DNA from: Pseudomonas viridiflava
Lineage (GTDB): Bacteria > Pseudomonadota > Gammaproteobacteria > Pseudomonadales > Pseudomonadaceae
Direction of reading: 5' to 3'
NCBI RefSeq assembly: GCF_001642795.1
Contig: NZ_LKEH01000018.1
Span: 52,609 to 96,360 of the forward strand
DNA: 43,752 bases
Positions 8,556 through 16,670 of the stretch are shown here, in pieces; within the stretch, counting starts at the first letter, position 1, and each line of letters starts with the position of its first letter. Made by a program: the position numbers and the translations under genes. The notes beneath the pieces are model-generated. The model was not told the DNA's origin. It saw only the letters and a program-made list of their open reading frames with translations, and did no database searches.

Positions 8556-9037
8556 TCCTCTGCGATCCACGAGGCGTAGCCGCTGGTGTTTCCCTGGTGA
8601 TGGGTCCAGATGATGTCCCTGTAGCGGATGGCGACGTGCTCCTGGGGTTCTGCGTCGTTCTGCAGAATGGCGTGGGGCATGTCGAGTGTCAGGTCGGCGA
8701 TGATGCCTTCCCGGATTTCAACGGTGTAGAACTTCTCCTGAACGCCTGTGGACGAGGTGCGATAGAAGTCGATTGTGCAATCAACCGGCTCCCGATTGGC
8801 GAGCGCCTGACCGAGCATTGGGGAGGATTTATCGACGTGTTTGGTGATGACGACCGGTCGGTGAGTGGCGTGCTTGATGTTGTCGATGTTGCTCATGTTA
8901 TGGGTCAGCGACAGCACCATGATCTCGTCCAGGTGACCCGCCTGACATTTCGCACCCATCGACTCGGGGCTAGAGCATCCTGCAGAAATGAGGCCTTGAT
9001 CCTTGCCTTTGATGGTCATGTAACCGTGGTTAGCCAT
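8552..9037 (-). CDS. hcp: Hcp-family type VI secretion tube protein
   Basis: A 161-residue Hcp: the hexameric ring protein that stacks to form the T6SS inner tube and also carries small effectors. Family signatures are an N-terminal GYMTIKGKDQGLI, HRPVVITKHVDKSSPMLGQA in the middle, a CTIDFYRTS strand, and RYRDIIWTHHQGNTSGYASW at the end. Length is normal for the family. No other T6SS gene (tssB, tssC, clpV, vgrG) lies in the window, so this is an orphan hcp that would use a core apparatus encoded elsewhere. It is first in a minus-strand operon with the DUF4225-like gene. The 289-bp gap to the next gene (9038-9326) is the promoter region and holds nothing else I can identify. Confidence 0.9.
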   Translation of the reverse strand: MANHGYMTIKGKDQGLISAGCSSPESMGAKCQAGHLDEIMVLSLTHNMSNIDNIKHATHRPVVITKHVDKSSPMLGQALANREPVDCTIDFYRTSSTGVQEKFYTVEIREGIIADLTLDMPHAILQNDAEPQEHVAIRYRDIIWTHHQGNTSGYASWIAEE

Positions 9038-9326
9038 TCTGCGATCGTCCTGAAAAAGAGAACGGGCAGTGTATTTTCGGGATCCCGGAACGAATGTAGG
9101 ACGCGTCTGAAAATGCCTTTGGCGAACAATGCCGACGTCGTGATCCGATCAGACCCAGGAAGCCTTGATTGGCGCTAGTCTTCAACGTCGTAAGAAGCAC
9201 CCCATAACTTAATCAGATTTGCCTGACATCATCATAAGGCTCCAGTCATTAACGCCCGGATTGCTTTGCGCTCTGATGAACGCCCGAACGCCAGCACACT
9301 GCGTTCACAGTCGTTCAAGGAAAGCC

Positions 9327-10043
9327 ATGAGCAACGAAATCGAAAGGTACCTGCACATCAAAGCCCAGATCGAACAAGCCGACAGGCATGTCGTCAATAC
9401 GCTTCGACAGGAACACAGCACCAGCAGGCGACTGCAGATGAGCACCAAACGCTTCTGGCTCTGCGTGACCGCACCCCTGTTCCTCGCCGTACTGGTTGCA
9501 CTCGCAGGCCTGATCGAACCCATGCGCTGGATCTACTACACCAGCTGGGGACTGATCGCGGTTTCGTATGGGGCGCTCTTTGCCTACCCGGTTCTGTGCA
9601 TCGGGCGTTACCGAGACTCGGTGAGAAATGTGCTGGCTGCACCCTTCGCGGGTCTGGCGGGCATCAACATCAGAACCCGCCTGCTTATCGACGAACAATT
9701 CCTGCCGCTCCTGACATCGCTTTCCAGTCACACACTGGCACTCGGCGCGCTTGAACTGAAAAACGAGCGCAGCGGCTTTGAAAGGCGCTTGCGTCTGGTC
9801 ACCGGGGTACTGCAGAGCATCGGCATAGCCCCGGGCTTGCTTGCCCTGTCGGCCGGGCTCGTCAGTCTGTACAAAACCCTGTTCGGCATGGGCTCGTTCG
9901 CACTCTACCTGGACTGGGTGTTCACCCTGGCGGCAGTCAATCTCTTCCTGTACCTGCTGTGTGGCTACGCCCAGAACGTACTGACCCGCGACGACCGCAT
10001 GATCGCCCTGACGGAACTGGCGATGGAGCGCAAGAAGGGTTAG
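9327..10043 (+). CDS. Membrane protein of unknown function
   Basis: A 238-residue protein with four predicted transmembrane segments in two pairs (FWLCVTAPLFLAVLVALAGL and WGLIAVSYGALFAYPVLCI; then IGIAPGLLALSAGLVSLY and VFTLAAVNLFLYLLCGYA). A charged N-terminal coiled-coil region precedes them and about 70 soluble residues separate the pairs. The start at 9327 (MSNEIERYLHIK) has AAGGAAAG upstream; the longer frame from 9219 lacks this. It is divergent from hcp and could be cargo of the same insertion or unrelated. No function is recognised. Confidence 0.72.
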   Translation: MSNEIERYLHIKAQIEQADRHVVNTLRQEHSTSRRLQMSTKRFWLCVTAPLFLAVLVALAGLIEPMRWIYYTSWGLIAVSYGALFAYPVLCIGRYRDSVRNVLAAPFAGLAGINIRTRLLIDEQFLPLLTSLSSHTLALGALELKNERSGFERRLRLVTGVLQSIGIAPGLLALSAGLVSLYKTLFGMGSFALYLDWVFTLAAVNLFLYLLCGYAQNVLTRDDRMIALTELAMERKKG

Positions 10044-10153
10044 CTCGACGCGGGCTGCAAACGCGCAACATCGACTTCCCCACAGCGCGGCTCAGCGCAA
10101 CGGCTGAACATCCAAACCAGTGGCCGCCAATCTGGACGGCCACCTCATCACAC

Positions 10154-10729
10154 TCACCCCAGCCGAAACACCGGCAATGCCGAACGCCACCACCGCTTGC
10201 TCACCTGTCGCGGCGTCGGCTCCATCTGCATCTGCGGATGAGCCAGCATCAACGGCATGTCCCGCAGCCTGATCCACGGCTCGCTCTGCCAGTGCAACAC
10301 GCTCACCGACAACCCCGGCCATTGCAGCATGCTCAGGTGCGGCGCGTGATCATAAGACGGCACTTCGGCGTCCCGCAGCATCGGCACCACCTCGTGGGTC
10401 AACCACTGTCGCAATCCGCGATTCTCCGCGTGATAGTGATGCACCAACATCGCGTAAGCCCCCGACTCACTCACCATCAACTCCGGCTCAGGGCCGCTGT
10501 GCTGCTCAAGCGTCATCATCCGATACTGGTCCGCATCGAGCTTGCGCATCGTGCGCTCGTTCAAAGGCCAGCCTATGAGGCGACCGAGATTGCGGGCACT
10601 GAACCAGGGTTGGTGTTCGAAGAGGACGGCTTGGAGAGGGCGGTTGTGGCGGTGGAAGAGGGTGGGTACGTAGGCGGATGTTTCCGCTTGAAGTTGATGA
10701 GCCTGTGCTTTGAATCTGTCGTTGAACAT
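10154..10729 (-). CDS. BRO-N domain protein (phage antirepressor-like)
   Basis: A 191-residue protein whose first ~110 residues follow the BRO-N pattern: RPLQAVLFEHQPWFSARNLG, RLIGWPLNERTMRKLDADQ, ELMVSESGAYAMLVHHYH and RGLRQWLTHEVVPMLR. BRO-N domains bind nucleic acid and occur in phage antirepressors and in many stray chromosomal copies in Pseudomonas. The C-terminal ~70 residues are unrelated to the usual KilA-C/ANT domain. No other phage gene is next to it, so it is probably a domesticated or relic gene. It converges with the membrane protein at 9327-10043. Confidence 0.82.
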   Translation of the reverse strand: MFNDRFKAQAHQLQAETSAYVPTLFHRHNRPLQAVLFEHQPWFSARNLGRLIGWPLNERTMRKLDADQYRMMTLEQHSGPEPELMVSESGAYAMLVHHYHAENRGLRQWLTHEVVPMLRDAEVPSYDHAPHLSMLQWPGLSVSVLHWQSEPWIRLRDMPLMLAHPQMQMEPTPRQVSKRWWRSALPVFRLG

Positions 10730-10814
10730 GCTGAACCTCTACAAAGGACTTGGAATGGCGCTAAGACCAACGTAGAGCGGGCTTAAGAAATCCCAACGGA
10801 GCGGCTCGGCATTT

Positions 10815-10850
10815 CTGAGTTCACGTTCGAATAGAACGAAAAATTCAGAG
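10815..10850. promoter_or_regulatory. Imperfect palindrome upstream of the BRO-N gene
   Basis: An extended inverted repeat: CTGAGTT...CGTTC-GAATA-GAACG...AATTCAG, centred near 10831, about 100 bp upstream of the BRO-N start. It could be an operator or a hairpin. The gap 10730-11156 otherwise holds one REP copy (11003-11066) and no gene. Confidence 0.3.
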
Positions 10851-11002
10851 CTAATGCTGAAGTCACTGTGTCTACGTTGGGTGTTTCTTAGGCACCGGCG
10901 ATTAAGATAAACGCGTACGTAACGCTCTGCTATCGGATAGGGGGCGGCACTAATGTCAGATTTTTCCGTTCGTTTGAGTGGCGTTCAGACGACTCAATCT
11001 GA

Positions 11003-11066
11003 TCGTTCCAACGCTCCAGCGTGGGAATGCAGCTCGTGACGCTCCGCGTCACATTCTCGCGCCCTC
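11003..11066. repeat. REP element, CGCTCC/GTGACGC family
   Basis: Contains CGTTCCAACGCTCCAGCGTG and the perfect stem GTGACGC-TCC-GCGTCAC (11037-11053). The same stem recurs at 33981-33997 and 34378-34394, and its GGACGC...GCGTCC relative at 30510-30550 and 41195-41260. Confidence 0.75.
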
Positions 11067-11156
11067 GCACAATCTCCAGAACGATCAACCCTTTGCTTTA
11101 CCCATGCTGGCAATCTAGATACTGTTGACGGAATTTTCCTACAAGGACGTTCCGCA

Positions 11157-11402
11157 ATGCCCTCGCTTAATCAGATTTTCTTCGGTCCGCCCGGTACGGG
11201 GAAAACCTACGCCACAGTCGAAGCGACGTTGCAGATCCTTGATCAACCTTTTCTCGCCAGTAATCCGGATGATCGAACGGCTTGGAAAAAACGGTTTGTA
11301 TCTGCGTTCAAAGCAGAACGTTTTACGGCTTGGCAGTTTTCTAGCTCGTCGACTCCAATAACGGGGCCTGAAGGTCCATCCCTCGTTTGGGATATCCGAT
11401 AA
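11157..11402 (+). pseudogene. Truncated McrB-like AAA GTPase gene
   Basis: Encodes only 81 residues. It begins exactly as McrB-type AAA subunits of restriction systems do, with IFFGPPGTGKTYATVEATL (Walker A/P-loop), then runs through KKRFVSAF into an unrelated-looking tail ending GPEGPSLVWDIR. Walker B, sensor motifs and the rest of the several-hundred-residue AAA domain are absent, so motor function is impossible. The stop overlaps the start of the next gene as TAATG. The simplest reading is an in-frame or near in-frame internal deletion that joined the 5' end of an McrB-like gene to its 3' end and left the junction with the nuclease gene intact. Confidence 0.75.
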
Positions 11403-12538
11403 TGTCTAGAATCTTTCGCCTGCAGAGTCCTGAAGCTGTCCAGGTTGCGATGGATGAGTTCACTGAGATGGGACGTGAGGGATTCCTAAAGCGTTACGGA
11501 TACGGTCAATCGCGTGATTTCCTTGTTCGCAATCCTAAAAACGGCGACCTATGCGATTCCAAAGCTATCGCTGGCGTTGCCTACGGCAAGCAGTATCTGA
11601 ATGAGGGAGCGTTAGCTGCTAAAGCTTTTTCGGGCGGAGAGAAAACAGTGGTTCCTACGCTTGAAGCGCTGGGCTATGAAATTGTTCGGATTGGGGCTGA
11701 TTGGTCTGAGGAAGAGGTAGATGCTGCTGTAGCTGAGTACTTTAGAATGCTGCAGCTGGAAGCAGAGGACGCGCGCTACAATAAAACCGAGCATAATAGC
11801 GCCTTAAGAAAGAAGCTTACTAATCGTACTAAAGGCTCGGTAGAGATGAAGCACTCAAATATCAGTGCTGTTTTATCTGATCTCGGCCTTCCGTTTATCA
11901 ATGGCTACAAGCCTAGAGGGAATACGCAGCTGTTATTGCGTAAAGCGGTCCAGGCATTTTTGAATGGACACGTCTCCACGGTTTCAAAAATTGTCGATGC
12001 GCTTGAGGAAGTAAAGTCTCCTGGCGAAAAAAACTACAAAGCAGTGTTGGTTGAACCGCCAAGCTTTCGTCCGTCGTTAAACATGTCTAAGACTGAACGA
12101 CGAGAAAGGGTTCCTCGGCGCTTCGACTATGCAGCGCGTGATGAAGCTAATCGCTCGTTGGGGCGCGCAGGTGAAGAATGGGTTATGGGGTTTGAAAAGC
12201 ATCGGTTGACTGAACTTGGTGTTCCCGAGCTTTTTGATCAAGTGGATTGGGTTTCCGATCGGTTGGGGGACGGGGCAGGCTACGACATTCTTTCTTTGGA
12301 TAAAGATGGTTTGTATCGTTATATTGAGGTGAAAACGACGAACGGAAGTTTTGAAACATCGTTTGTTATCAGCCATAACGAGCTTGAGTTTTCACAAGAG
12401 GTGGCTGAGCGTTTTTATTTGTATCGATTGTTCCAGTTTCGGCGTGACCCAAAGCTTTTTATTTTGAATGGCGATATTTCCAAACAGCTTTCTCTTAAGG
12501 CGCTAGATTTTAGGGCTAGTTTTCGTGAGCAGTTTTAA
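11402..12538 (+). CDS. DUF3883 PD-(D/E)XK restriction nuclease
   Basis: A 378-residue protein in three parts. Residues ~1-90 resemble the ScoMcrA-like N-terminal head (FLVRNPKNGDLCDSKAIAGV, LGYEIV), a modified-DNA reader region in some restriction enzymes. Residues ~95-190 hold a helical module (KGSVEMKHSNISAVLSDLGL, INGYKPRGNTQLLL) that recurs in restriction proteins. The C-terminal ~120 residues match DUF3883: RAGEEWVMGFEKHRL, then the nuclease core GAGYDILSLDKDG and YIEVKTTNG, giving the D...ExK catalytic set. The frame is intact. Low GC and rare-codon use relative to neighbours suggest transfer. It may act as a type IV-like restriction effector normally driven by the AAA partner, which is broken here. 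Confidence 0.78.
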   Translation: MSRIFRLQSPEAVQVAMDEFTEMGREGFLKRYGYGQSRDFLVRNPKNGDLCDSKAIAGVAYGKQYLNEGALAAKAFSGGEKTVVPTLEALGYEIVRIGADWSEEEVDAAVAEYFRMLQLEAEDARYNKTEHNSALRKKLTNRTKGSVEMKHSNISAVLSDLGLPFINGYKPRGNTQLLLRKAVQAFLNGHVSTVSKIVDALEEVKSPGEKNYKAVLVEPPSFRPSLNMSKTERRERVPRRFDYAARDEANRSLGRAGEEWVMGFEKHRLTELGVPELFDQVDWVSDRLGDGAGYDILSLDKDGLYRYIEVKTTNGSFETSFVISHNELEFSQEVAERFYLYRLFQFRRDPKLFILNGDISKQLSLKALDFRASFREQF

Positions 12539-13013
12539 TCTTAAACGAGAGTGTCACAGGGTTCAGAAGCTGTCCTCGCAATGTCTCCAAGCTTAGGATT
12601 TTTCTAAGAGGTTGCGGGTTAAGTAGCTTTTTTTGGTGGTTGCCTTTCTGCAAGCGATGACAGATAACGGAGGCTTTTCATGGCGTTTCTGATCACTCAC
12701 TAGGGGAGATAAAATAGAGCGAAGTGACCGCGCTGTAGCAAGTGTGAAAAAGATCAATGCATGCATTGCGCTCATCAAGAACGGCAAGATCGACAACGAG
12801 ACTTAGGAAGCTTGAGTAAATCGTTCATCATTCTTATTCAGGGAAATATGAATTGCCGGAGGCGGGAGATGTGTTTGTTAACGGTGACCGCTCTATGAAT
12901 CCTACATTCAAAACACTAAGCTAATGCCGAATGCTAGTCTCCCGATTCTTTCAGGAGACCATCAACCATGATGCGACCCGTCATTGAAGCTTCTCAAGGG
13001 ACTCTAAGCCATT
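12539..13013. other. Gene-poor gap with possible small-gene remnant
   Basis: 475 bp without a convincing gene. A good Shine-Dalgarno (GGAGG) precedes an ATG at 12680 that stops after seven codons (MAFLITH), while the frame one base away stays open to a stop at 12804-12806 and reads like the end of a protein (KKINACIALIKNGKIDNE). This could be a small gene with a frameshift. A 17-codon leader ORF (12968-13021) overlaps the start of the next gene. Confidence 0.35.
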
Positions 13014-13021
13014 ATGAGTAA
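12968..13021 (+). CDS. Possible 17-residue leader peptide
   Basis: ATGATGCGACCC... encodes MMRPVIEASQGTLSHYE. It has a strong AGGAG Shine-Dalgarno ten bases upstream (12953-12957), better than that of the 702-residue gene it overlaps at 13014. Its stop lies within the first codons of that gene, so ribosomes finishing it could re-initiate there. It could equally be fortuitous. Confidence 0.3.
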   Translation: MMRPVIEASQGTLSHYE

Positions 13022-15122
13022 CACAAAAAGCCCAACCCCAGCGGCGCAGCCACATGACAAAAATGCTCACAGCGATAAGGGTTTCAACACGAAACGCTTG
13101 GCTGCTAAATGCATACTACTTTCGGTAGCGCTTGGCGGGCTGTCGACAATAAGTTTGGCCGCGTCTCAACCCCTGCCGTGTGAAACACCACCGGGTGGGA
13201 TAATGTTCGTCACTCAAGACTGCATCGACCCTGAATTTGCTAACCCCGTAATAGATAGCCGGGAAGATTTGAAAAGCCCTGTTCCAACGCACCGCGTTTC
13301 CGGGCACTTCGAAGGCACCGATGTTAAATTCAGCTTTTTTTTCCCGCCGAAAGCCCAATGGAAGGGGCGTTTTTTCCACAAGGTATATCCCTTGGGCGAT
13401 GGTAGCGTTCCGGACCACATAATCAAATTTGGTGCCGACAGCGGTGCCTATACCGTGGACACTGTTTCGCCCTCTGGCTACCGCGCCAACGCAGCAGCTG
13501 CAAAGTTCTCGAAAGTGGTCGCTGGCGAATACTATGGATTGCCTGTTTCTCAGATCCACGGCTACATCTACGGTGGAAGCGGTGGCTCTTATCTGACCAT
13601 CGCTGCAGCCGAGAACTCGTCGGGGGTATGGGACGGGGCCGTCCCGTTCGTCATTGGCGTCCCAACCTCCATTCCAACCAATTTCTTTGTGCGTGCTTTC
13701 GCACGTCTTGTACTCGAAGATAAGGCGCCACAGATTTCCGACGCTATGCGACCTGGCGGTAGCGGCGATCCTTTTGCAGGACTTGACGCCACTGAGGCGG
13801 CGGTTCTTGCGGAAGTCACGGCAATGGGGGTACCCCTGCGCGGGTGGGATAATTACGCATACATCCTGGGTCTCAATGACCTGCAGGGTTTACTGGGGTT
13901 TGCCAGTACGGTCAAAGGTATCGATCCCGGCTATGCAGATGACTTCTGGAATAAACCTGGCTACCTCGGTACCGAGCAATCCCCTCTGGGCGATCTTGTA
14001 CGAAGGGCGAAGATTGACCGCGTAGTGTCGGTCCAAAAGATAGACCGTGACTCAGCTGGCAAGCCTTTACGCTTGCACTTGGCAGGGCTGCCACACTTCA
14101 AAAACAACGCTTGGTTTGACTTTACTCTCGAAGGAGCAGAAGAGGGCAACCGAAAATTGCTTGGGTCGTTAGATGCTGAGCACGGGGTCATTACTCTGTC
14201 CGCCCAAAATCAAACCGATACGCTCAACATCCTAAAACAAGGGACCAGGGTTCGTGTCGACAATCGCTGGGCAATTGCGCTGACCTCCTACCATCGGCAT
14301 CAGGTGCCGGCTTCTGGTGGATTTACTGTGTGGGATCAATTTCGCACTGCAAACGGTTCACCGCGCTACCCGCAACGCCCCCAAGACGTAGGCTCAATAA
14401 TCAGCGCCGGTGTCAGCGGAGGCGGTAGCTTTACCGGCAAGATAAACAGCAAGATGATAGTCATCGCTAACGCACTTGATGTCGATGCCTACCCTTGGGA
14501 TGCCGACTGGTATGGCCGACGATTGAAGAGAGGGCTGGGTAATCAGTACGACGCGAAGGTGCGAATCTGGTTAAACGACAACGCCGACCATTTGGATGGC
14601 AGTGTTGTTGCCTCGGGCTCGGCTGACAATCAGTTTGTGAGACTCATCAATTACAACGGCATCCTCGAACAAGCCGTCAGGGACGTAAGCGCTTGGGTGG
14701 AAAACGGTATAGAGCCGCCTCGCTCCACTCGATACGCAGTCAATAATGGGCAAGTCTCATTACCTGCAGATGCGCCAGCCAGGCAAGGTATCCAGCCTGT
14801 CGTAAAACTTACGTCCAAGAGCGGTGAGAGAATCATTGCTAAAGTCGGGCAGCCCATCACGCTTCTCGGTGACATTGCAGTCCCTCCTTCTGCAGGCAAA
14901 ATCGTGAAAACAGAATGGAGCCAGACGGGGAGTGATGATTTTCAAGACGCGCCGCTTCCTCATCGGCCGTCAGAAACGCTCGCTCTACATAAAACGCTCG
15001 TTTACTCGAAACCTGGCACCTATTACCCCGTGCTCCGTGTGACATCCCAGCGTGAAGGGGAAGCCAACACAGAATTTACGCGGGTCGGTAATTTGGCAAG
15101 AGTGCGCGTCATAGTGGAGTAG
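13014..15122 (+). CDS. Large secreted alpha/beta-hydrolase-like protein
   Basis: A 702-residue protein with a long N-region then a hydrophobic signal segment (KCILLSVALGGLSTISLAA), so probably exported. A nucleophile-elbow-like motif GYIYGGSGGSYLT near residue 190 suggests an alpha/beta hydrolase with a catalytic Ser; LNDNADHLDGS near residue 525 could supply the His. The C-terminal ~110 residues (LTSKSGERIIAKVGQPITL, KTEWSQTGSDDF, PGTYYPVLRVTSQREG) have the look of a PKD/Ig-like beta domain. The gene stands alone. The substrate is unknown; a tannase/feruloyl-esterase-type or polyester substrate is only a guess. Confidence 0.6.
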   Translation: MSNTKSPTPAAQPHDKNAHSDKGFNTKRLAAKCILLSVALGGLSTISLAASQPLPCETPPGGIMFVTQDCIDPEFANPVIDSREDLKSPVPTHRVSGHFEGTDVKFSFFFPPKAQWKGRFFHKVYPLGDGSVPDHIIKFGADSGAYTVDTVSPSGYRANAAAAKFSKVVAGEYYGLPVSQIHGYIYGGSGGSYLTIAAAENSSGVWDGAVPFVIGVPTSIPTNFFVRAFARLVLEDKAPQISDAMRPGGSGDPFAGLDATEAAVLAEVTAMGVPLRGWDNYAYILGLNDLQGLLGFASTVKGIDPGYADDFWNKPGYLGTEQSPLGDLVRRAKIDRVVSVQKIDRDSAGKPLRLHLAGLPHFKNNAWFDFTLEGAEEGNRKLLGSLDAEHGVITLSAQNQTDTLNILKQGTRVRVDNRWAIALTSYHRHQVPASGGFTVWDQFRTANGSPRYPQRPQDVGSIISAGVSGGGSFTGKINSKMIVIANALDVDAYPWDADWYGRRLKRGLGNQYDAKVRIWLNDNADHLDGSVVASGSADNQFVRLINYNGILEQAVRDVSAWVENGIEPPRSTRYAVNNGQVSLPADAPARQGIQPVVKLTSKSGERIIAKVGQPITLLGDIAVPPSAGKIVKTEWSQTGSDDFQDAPLPHRPSETLALHKTLVYSKPGTYYPVLRVTSQREGEANTEFTRVGNLARVRVIVE

Positions 15123-15424
15123 GAATACCAGGGCGGCTACCGTCTCGAATATCAAGTCTTCCAGCGGCGCCAGGCTTGTTCACCCGAACCAGATTGACGC
15201 CGCTGGTGCTCACGTAGCCAGTGCGGTTTTGCTATTCAAATTCGTCCCATACCCTTCAAGCGATGCCGGTGAGGTAAAAGACCGCAACCACGACGGCGCC
15301 CGCCAGTTGTTGGCTCATTGGCCGTCGATTGCTATTGTTTTTATGCCTAGGCCTTTATGAGCGCGGGCGGTATGCAATGGGTGAAACGGTCCTTGTGTAT
15401 GAGCGGCGTCCCTGCTCGGCAGCT
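15123..15424. other. Intergenic gap, nothing recognised
   Basis: 302 bp between two convergent genes. Short open frames only; no REP, hairpin with T-run or promoter stood out. Confidence 0.4.
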
Positions 15425-16366
15425 TCAAGGCTTGAGCGCAAACCGCAACTGGTGCCCGCGGCGACTCAGCAACCGTTCGTGGCGTGCTTCATCCCAGCGA
15501 TAGAACCCTTGACCGCTGCGCAGGCCGGTATTGCCCGCAGCCACTTTTTCCTTGAGCAGCTCGATGACTTCTGTCCCTTGGGCCAATTGCGGCATCAGGT
15601 GAGTGGATATGTCTATGAAAGTATCCAGTCCAGCCATATCGGCCGCCTCCAGCGGGCCCACCATGCCGTAGCGGCGGCCCAGTGAGGCCCGCATCACCCG
15701 ATCCACTGTATCCGCATCGGCGATTCCACTCTGGACGATATGCAGTGCTTCTCTCAGCAGGGCAAATTGAAGACGATTTCCGATAAAGCCGGGCGCTGCT
15801 TTCTCCAGTAGTACGGCTTCCAGATCCATGGCCTCAAGCATCACACGCACTTTTTCGATAAGGTGCGGATCGGTGGCGGTACCGGGCACCAGCTCCACTA
15901 ACGGAATAAAGTGTGGAGGATTCCAGAAGTGCGCGATGAACAGCCGCTCCGGGTGCTTCAAACCCTCTGCGAGGCTGTCAGGTGGGAAGCCACTGGTATT
16001 ACTGGCGAACACGCAATCGTGTCTCACGATGCCTTCCAGCTCTCGATAAAGGGACTGTTTCAGCGGCAGACGCTCGGGTACCGCCTCTATCAGCAGATCC
16101 ACATCTGCCAGTTCAGTCAGGGTGTTTACGGGTATCAAGCGCGACAAGGTCTCGTTGCGGTCAGCCTCGTCGAATTGGTCGGCCGCTATCAATTCGTTGA
16201 GAATGACGCCCGCTACCGTCGGAATTTCCGCCAGCCGCTCAAGCTGCGGGTCGTATAACCTGACCTGGCAACCGTGACGTGCAAGGTGCAACGCAATTCC
16301 AACCCCCATAAGGCCGGCACCCAAAACTGCTGTGGACGCGAAGGCGGTTTTGGCGGAAGTGTCCAT
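15425..16366 (-). CDS. 3-hydroxyacyl-CoA dehydrogenase family protein
   Basis: A 313-residue NAD-dependent dehydrogenase. The N-terminal Rossmann fold is clear (VLGAGLMGVGIALHLARHG, then acidic D at the end of beta-2: RLYDP). The catalytic region contains SNTSGFPPDSL and IAHFWNPPHFIPLVELVPG, which carries the conserved His and Asn-Pro. The C-terminal helical dimer domain has FIGNRLQFALLREAL. The length and the single C-terminal domain fit the short L-carnitine dehydrogenase/lambda-crystallin branch rather than FadB. It oxidises a 3-hydroxy acyl or 3-hydroxy acid substrate. Start at 16366 (MDTSAKTAFASTAVLGAG) is the obvious Met before the fold. Confidence 0.87.
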   Translation of the reverse strand: MDTSAKTAFASTAVLGAGLMGVGIALHLARHGCQVRLYDPQLERLAEIPTVAGVILNELIAADQFDEADRNETLSRLIPVNTLTELADVDLLIEAVPERLPLKQSLYRELEGIVRHDCVFASNTSGFPPDSLAEGLKHPERLFIAHFWNPPHFIPLVELVPGTATDPHLIEKVRVMLEAMDLEAVLLEKAAPGFIGNRLQFALLREALHIVQSGIADADTVDRVMRASLGRRYGMVGPLEAADMAGLDTFIDISTHLMPQLAQGTEVIELLKEKVAAGNTGLRSGQGFYRWDEARHERLLSRRGHQLRFALKP

Positions 16367-16670
16367 ATTATTTATCCTTATTATGCGTCAAGGTTGGTTC
16401 AGAACCGGCGTGCGAACAGCCGGCCATTTATCCTCGTCAATGCAGAAAGACGAGTCCATTTCGAGTATGGACTTGACCCATTGATTTGTTAATTTTGTTT
16501 TTCTTATGCATTGATTTGTAAAGCTAATAAATGATTTCTTAAAAGGACTCATTCCGAGGTATACGCGATAACCCTGGGCACTCATGCAGTGGTAGTAGGT
16601 TCAGAGATACCGCAGATGAATCGAGGAAATAAACCCATCGCAGATGGCAGTGGCGGCGAGTAACTAAAAA
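16367..16670. other. AT-rich intergenic gap
   Basis: 304 bp, AT-rich in the middle (16480-16550). Probably holds the promoter of the 3-hydroxyacyl-CoA dehydrogenase gene. A 65-codon minus-strand open frame here has no family likeness and poor codon use. Confidence 0.4.

Noticed and set aside
10154..12538. An integrated prophage
   Set aside because: Only a BRO-N gene and restriction remnants are present; no integrase, attachment-site pair or structural genes were found.
12593..12796. 67-codon minus-strand frame after the DUF3883 nuclease
   Set aside because: Poor composition and no ribosome site; the plus strand of the same stretch looks more like the remains of a small gene.
12680..12806. 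Possible small frameshifted gene (GGAGG, ATG at 12680, tail KKINACIALIKNGKIDNE)
   Set aside because: Only about 40 codons and needs a frameshift; no family recognised, so it is kept as a note in the gap entry rather than as a gene.
15329..15685. 118-codon plus-strand frame over the end of the hydroxyacyl-CoA dehydrogenase gene
   Set aside because: Half of it is antisense to a clear dehydrogenase and it shows no domain.
16388..16585. 65-codon minus-strand frame in the AT-rich gap
   Set aside because: No Shine-Dalgarno, no family likeness, and codon use unlike the neighbours.
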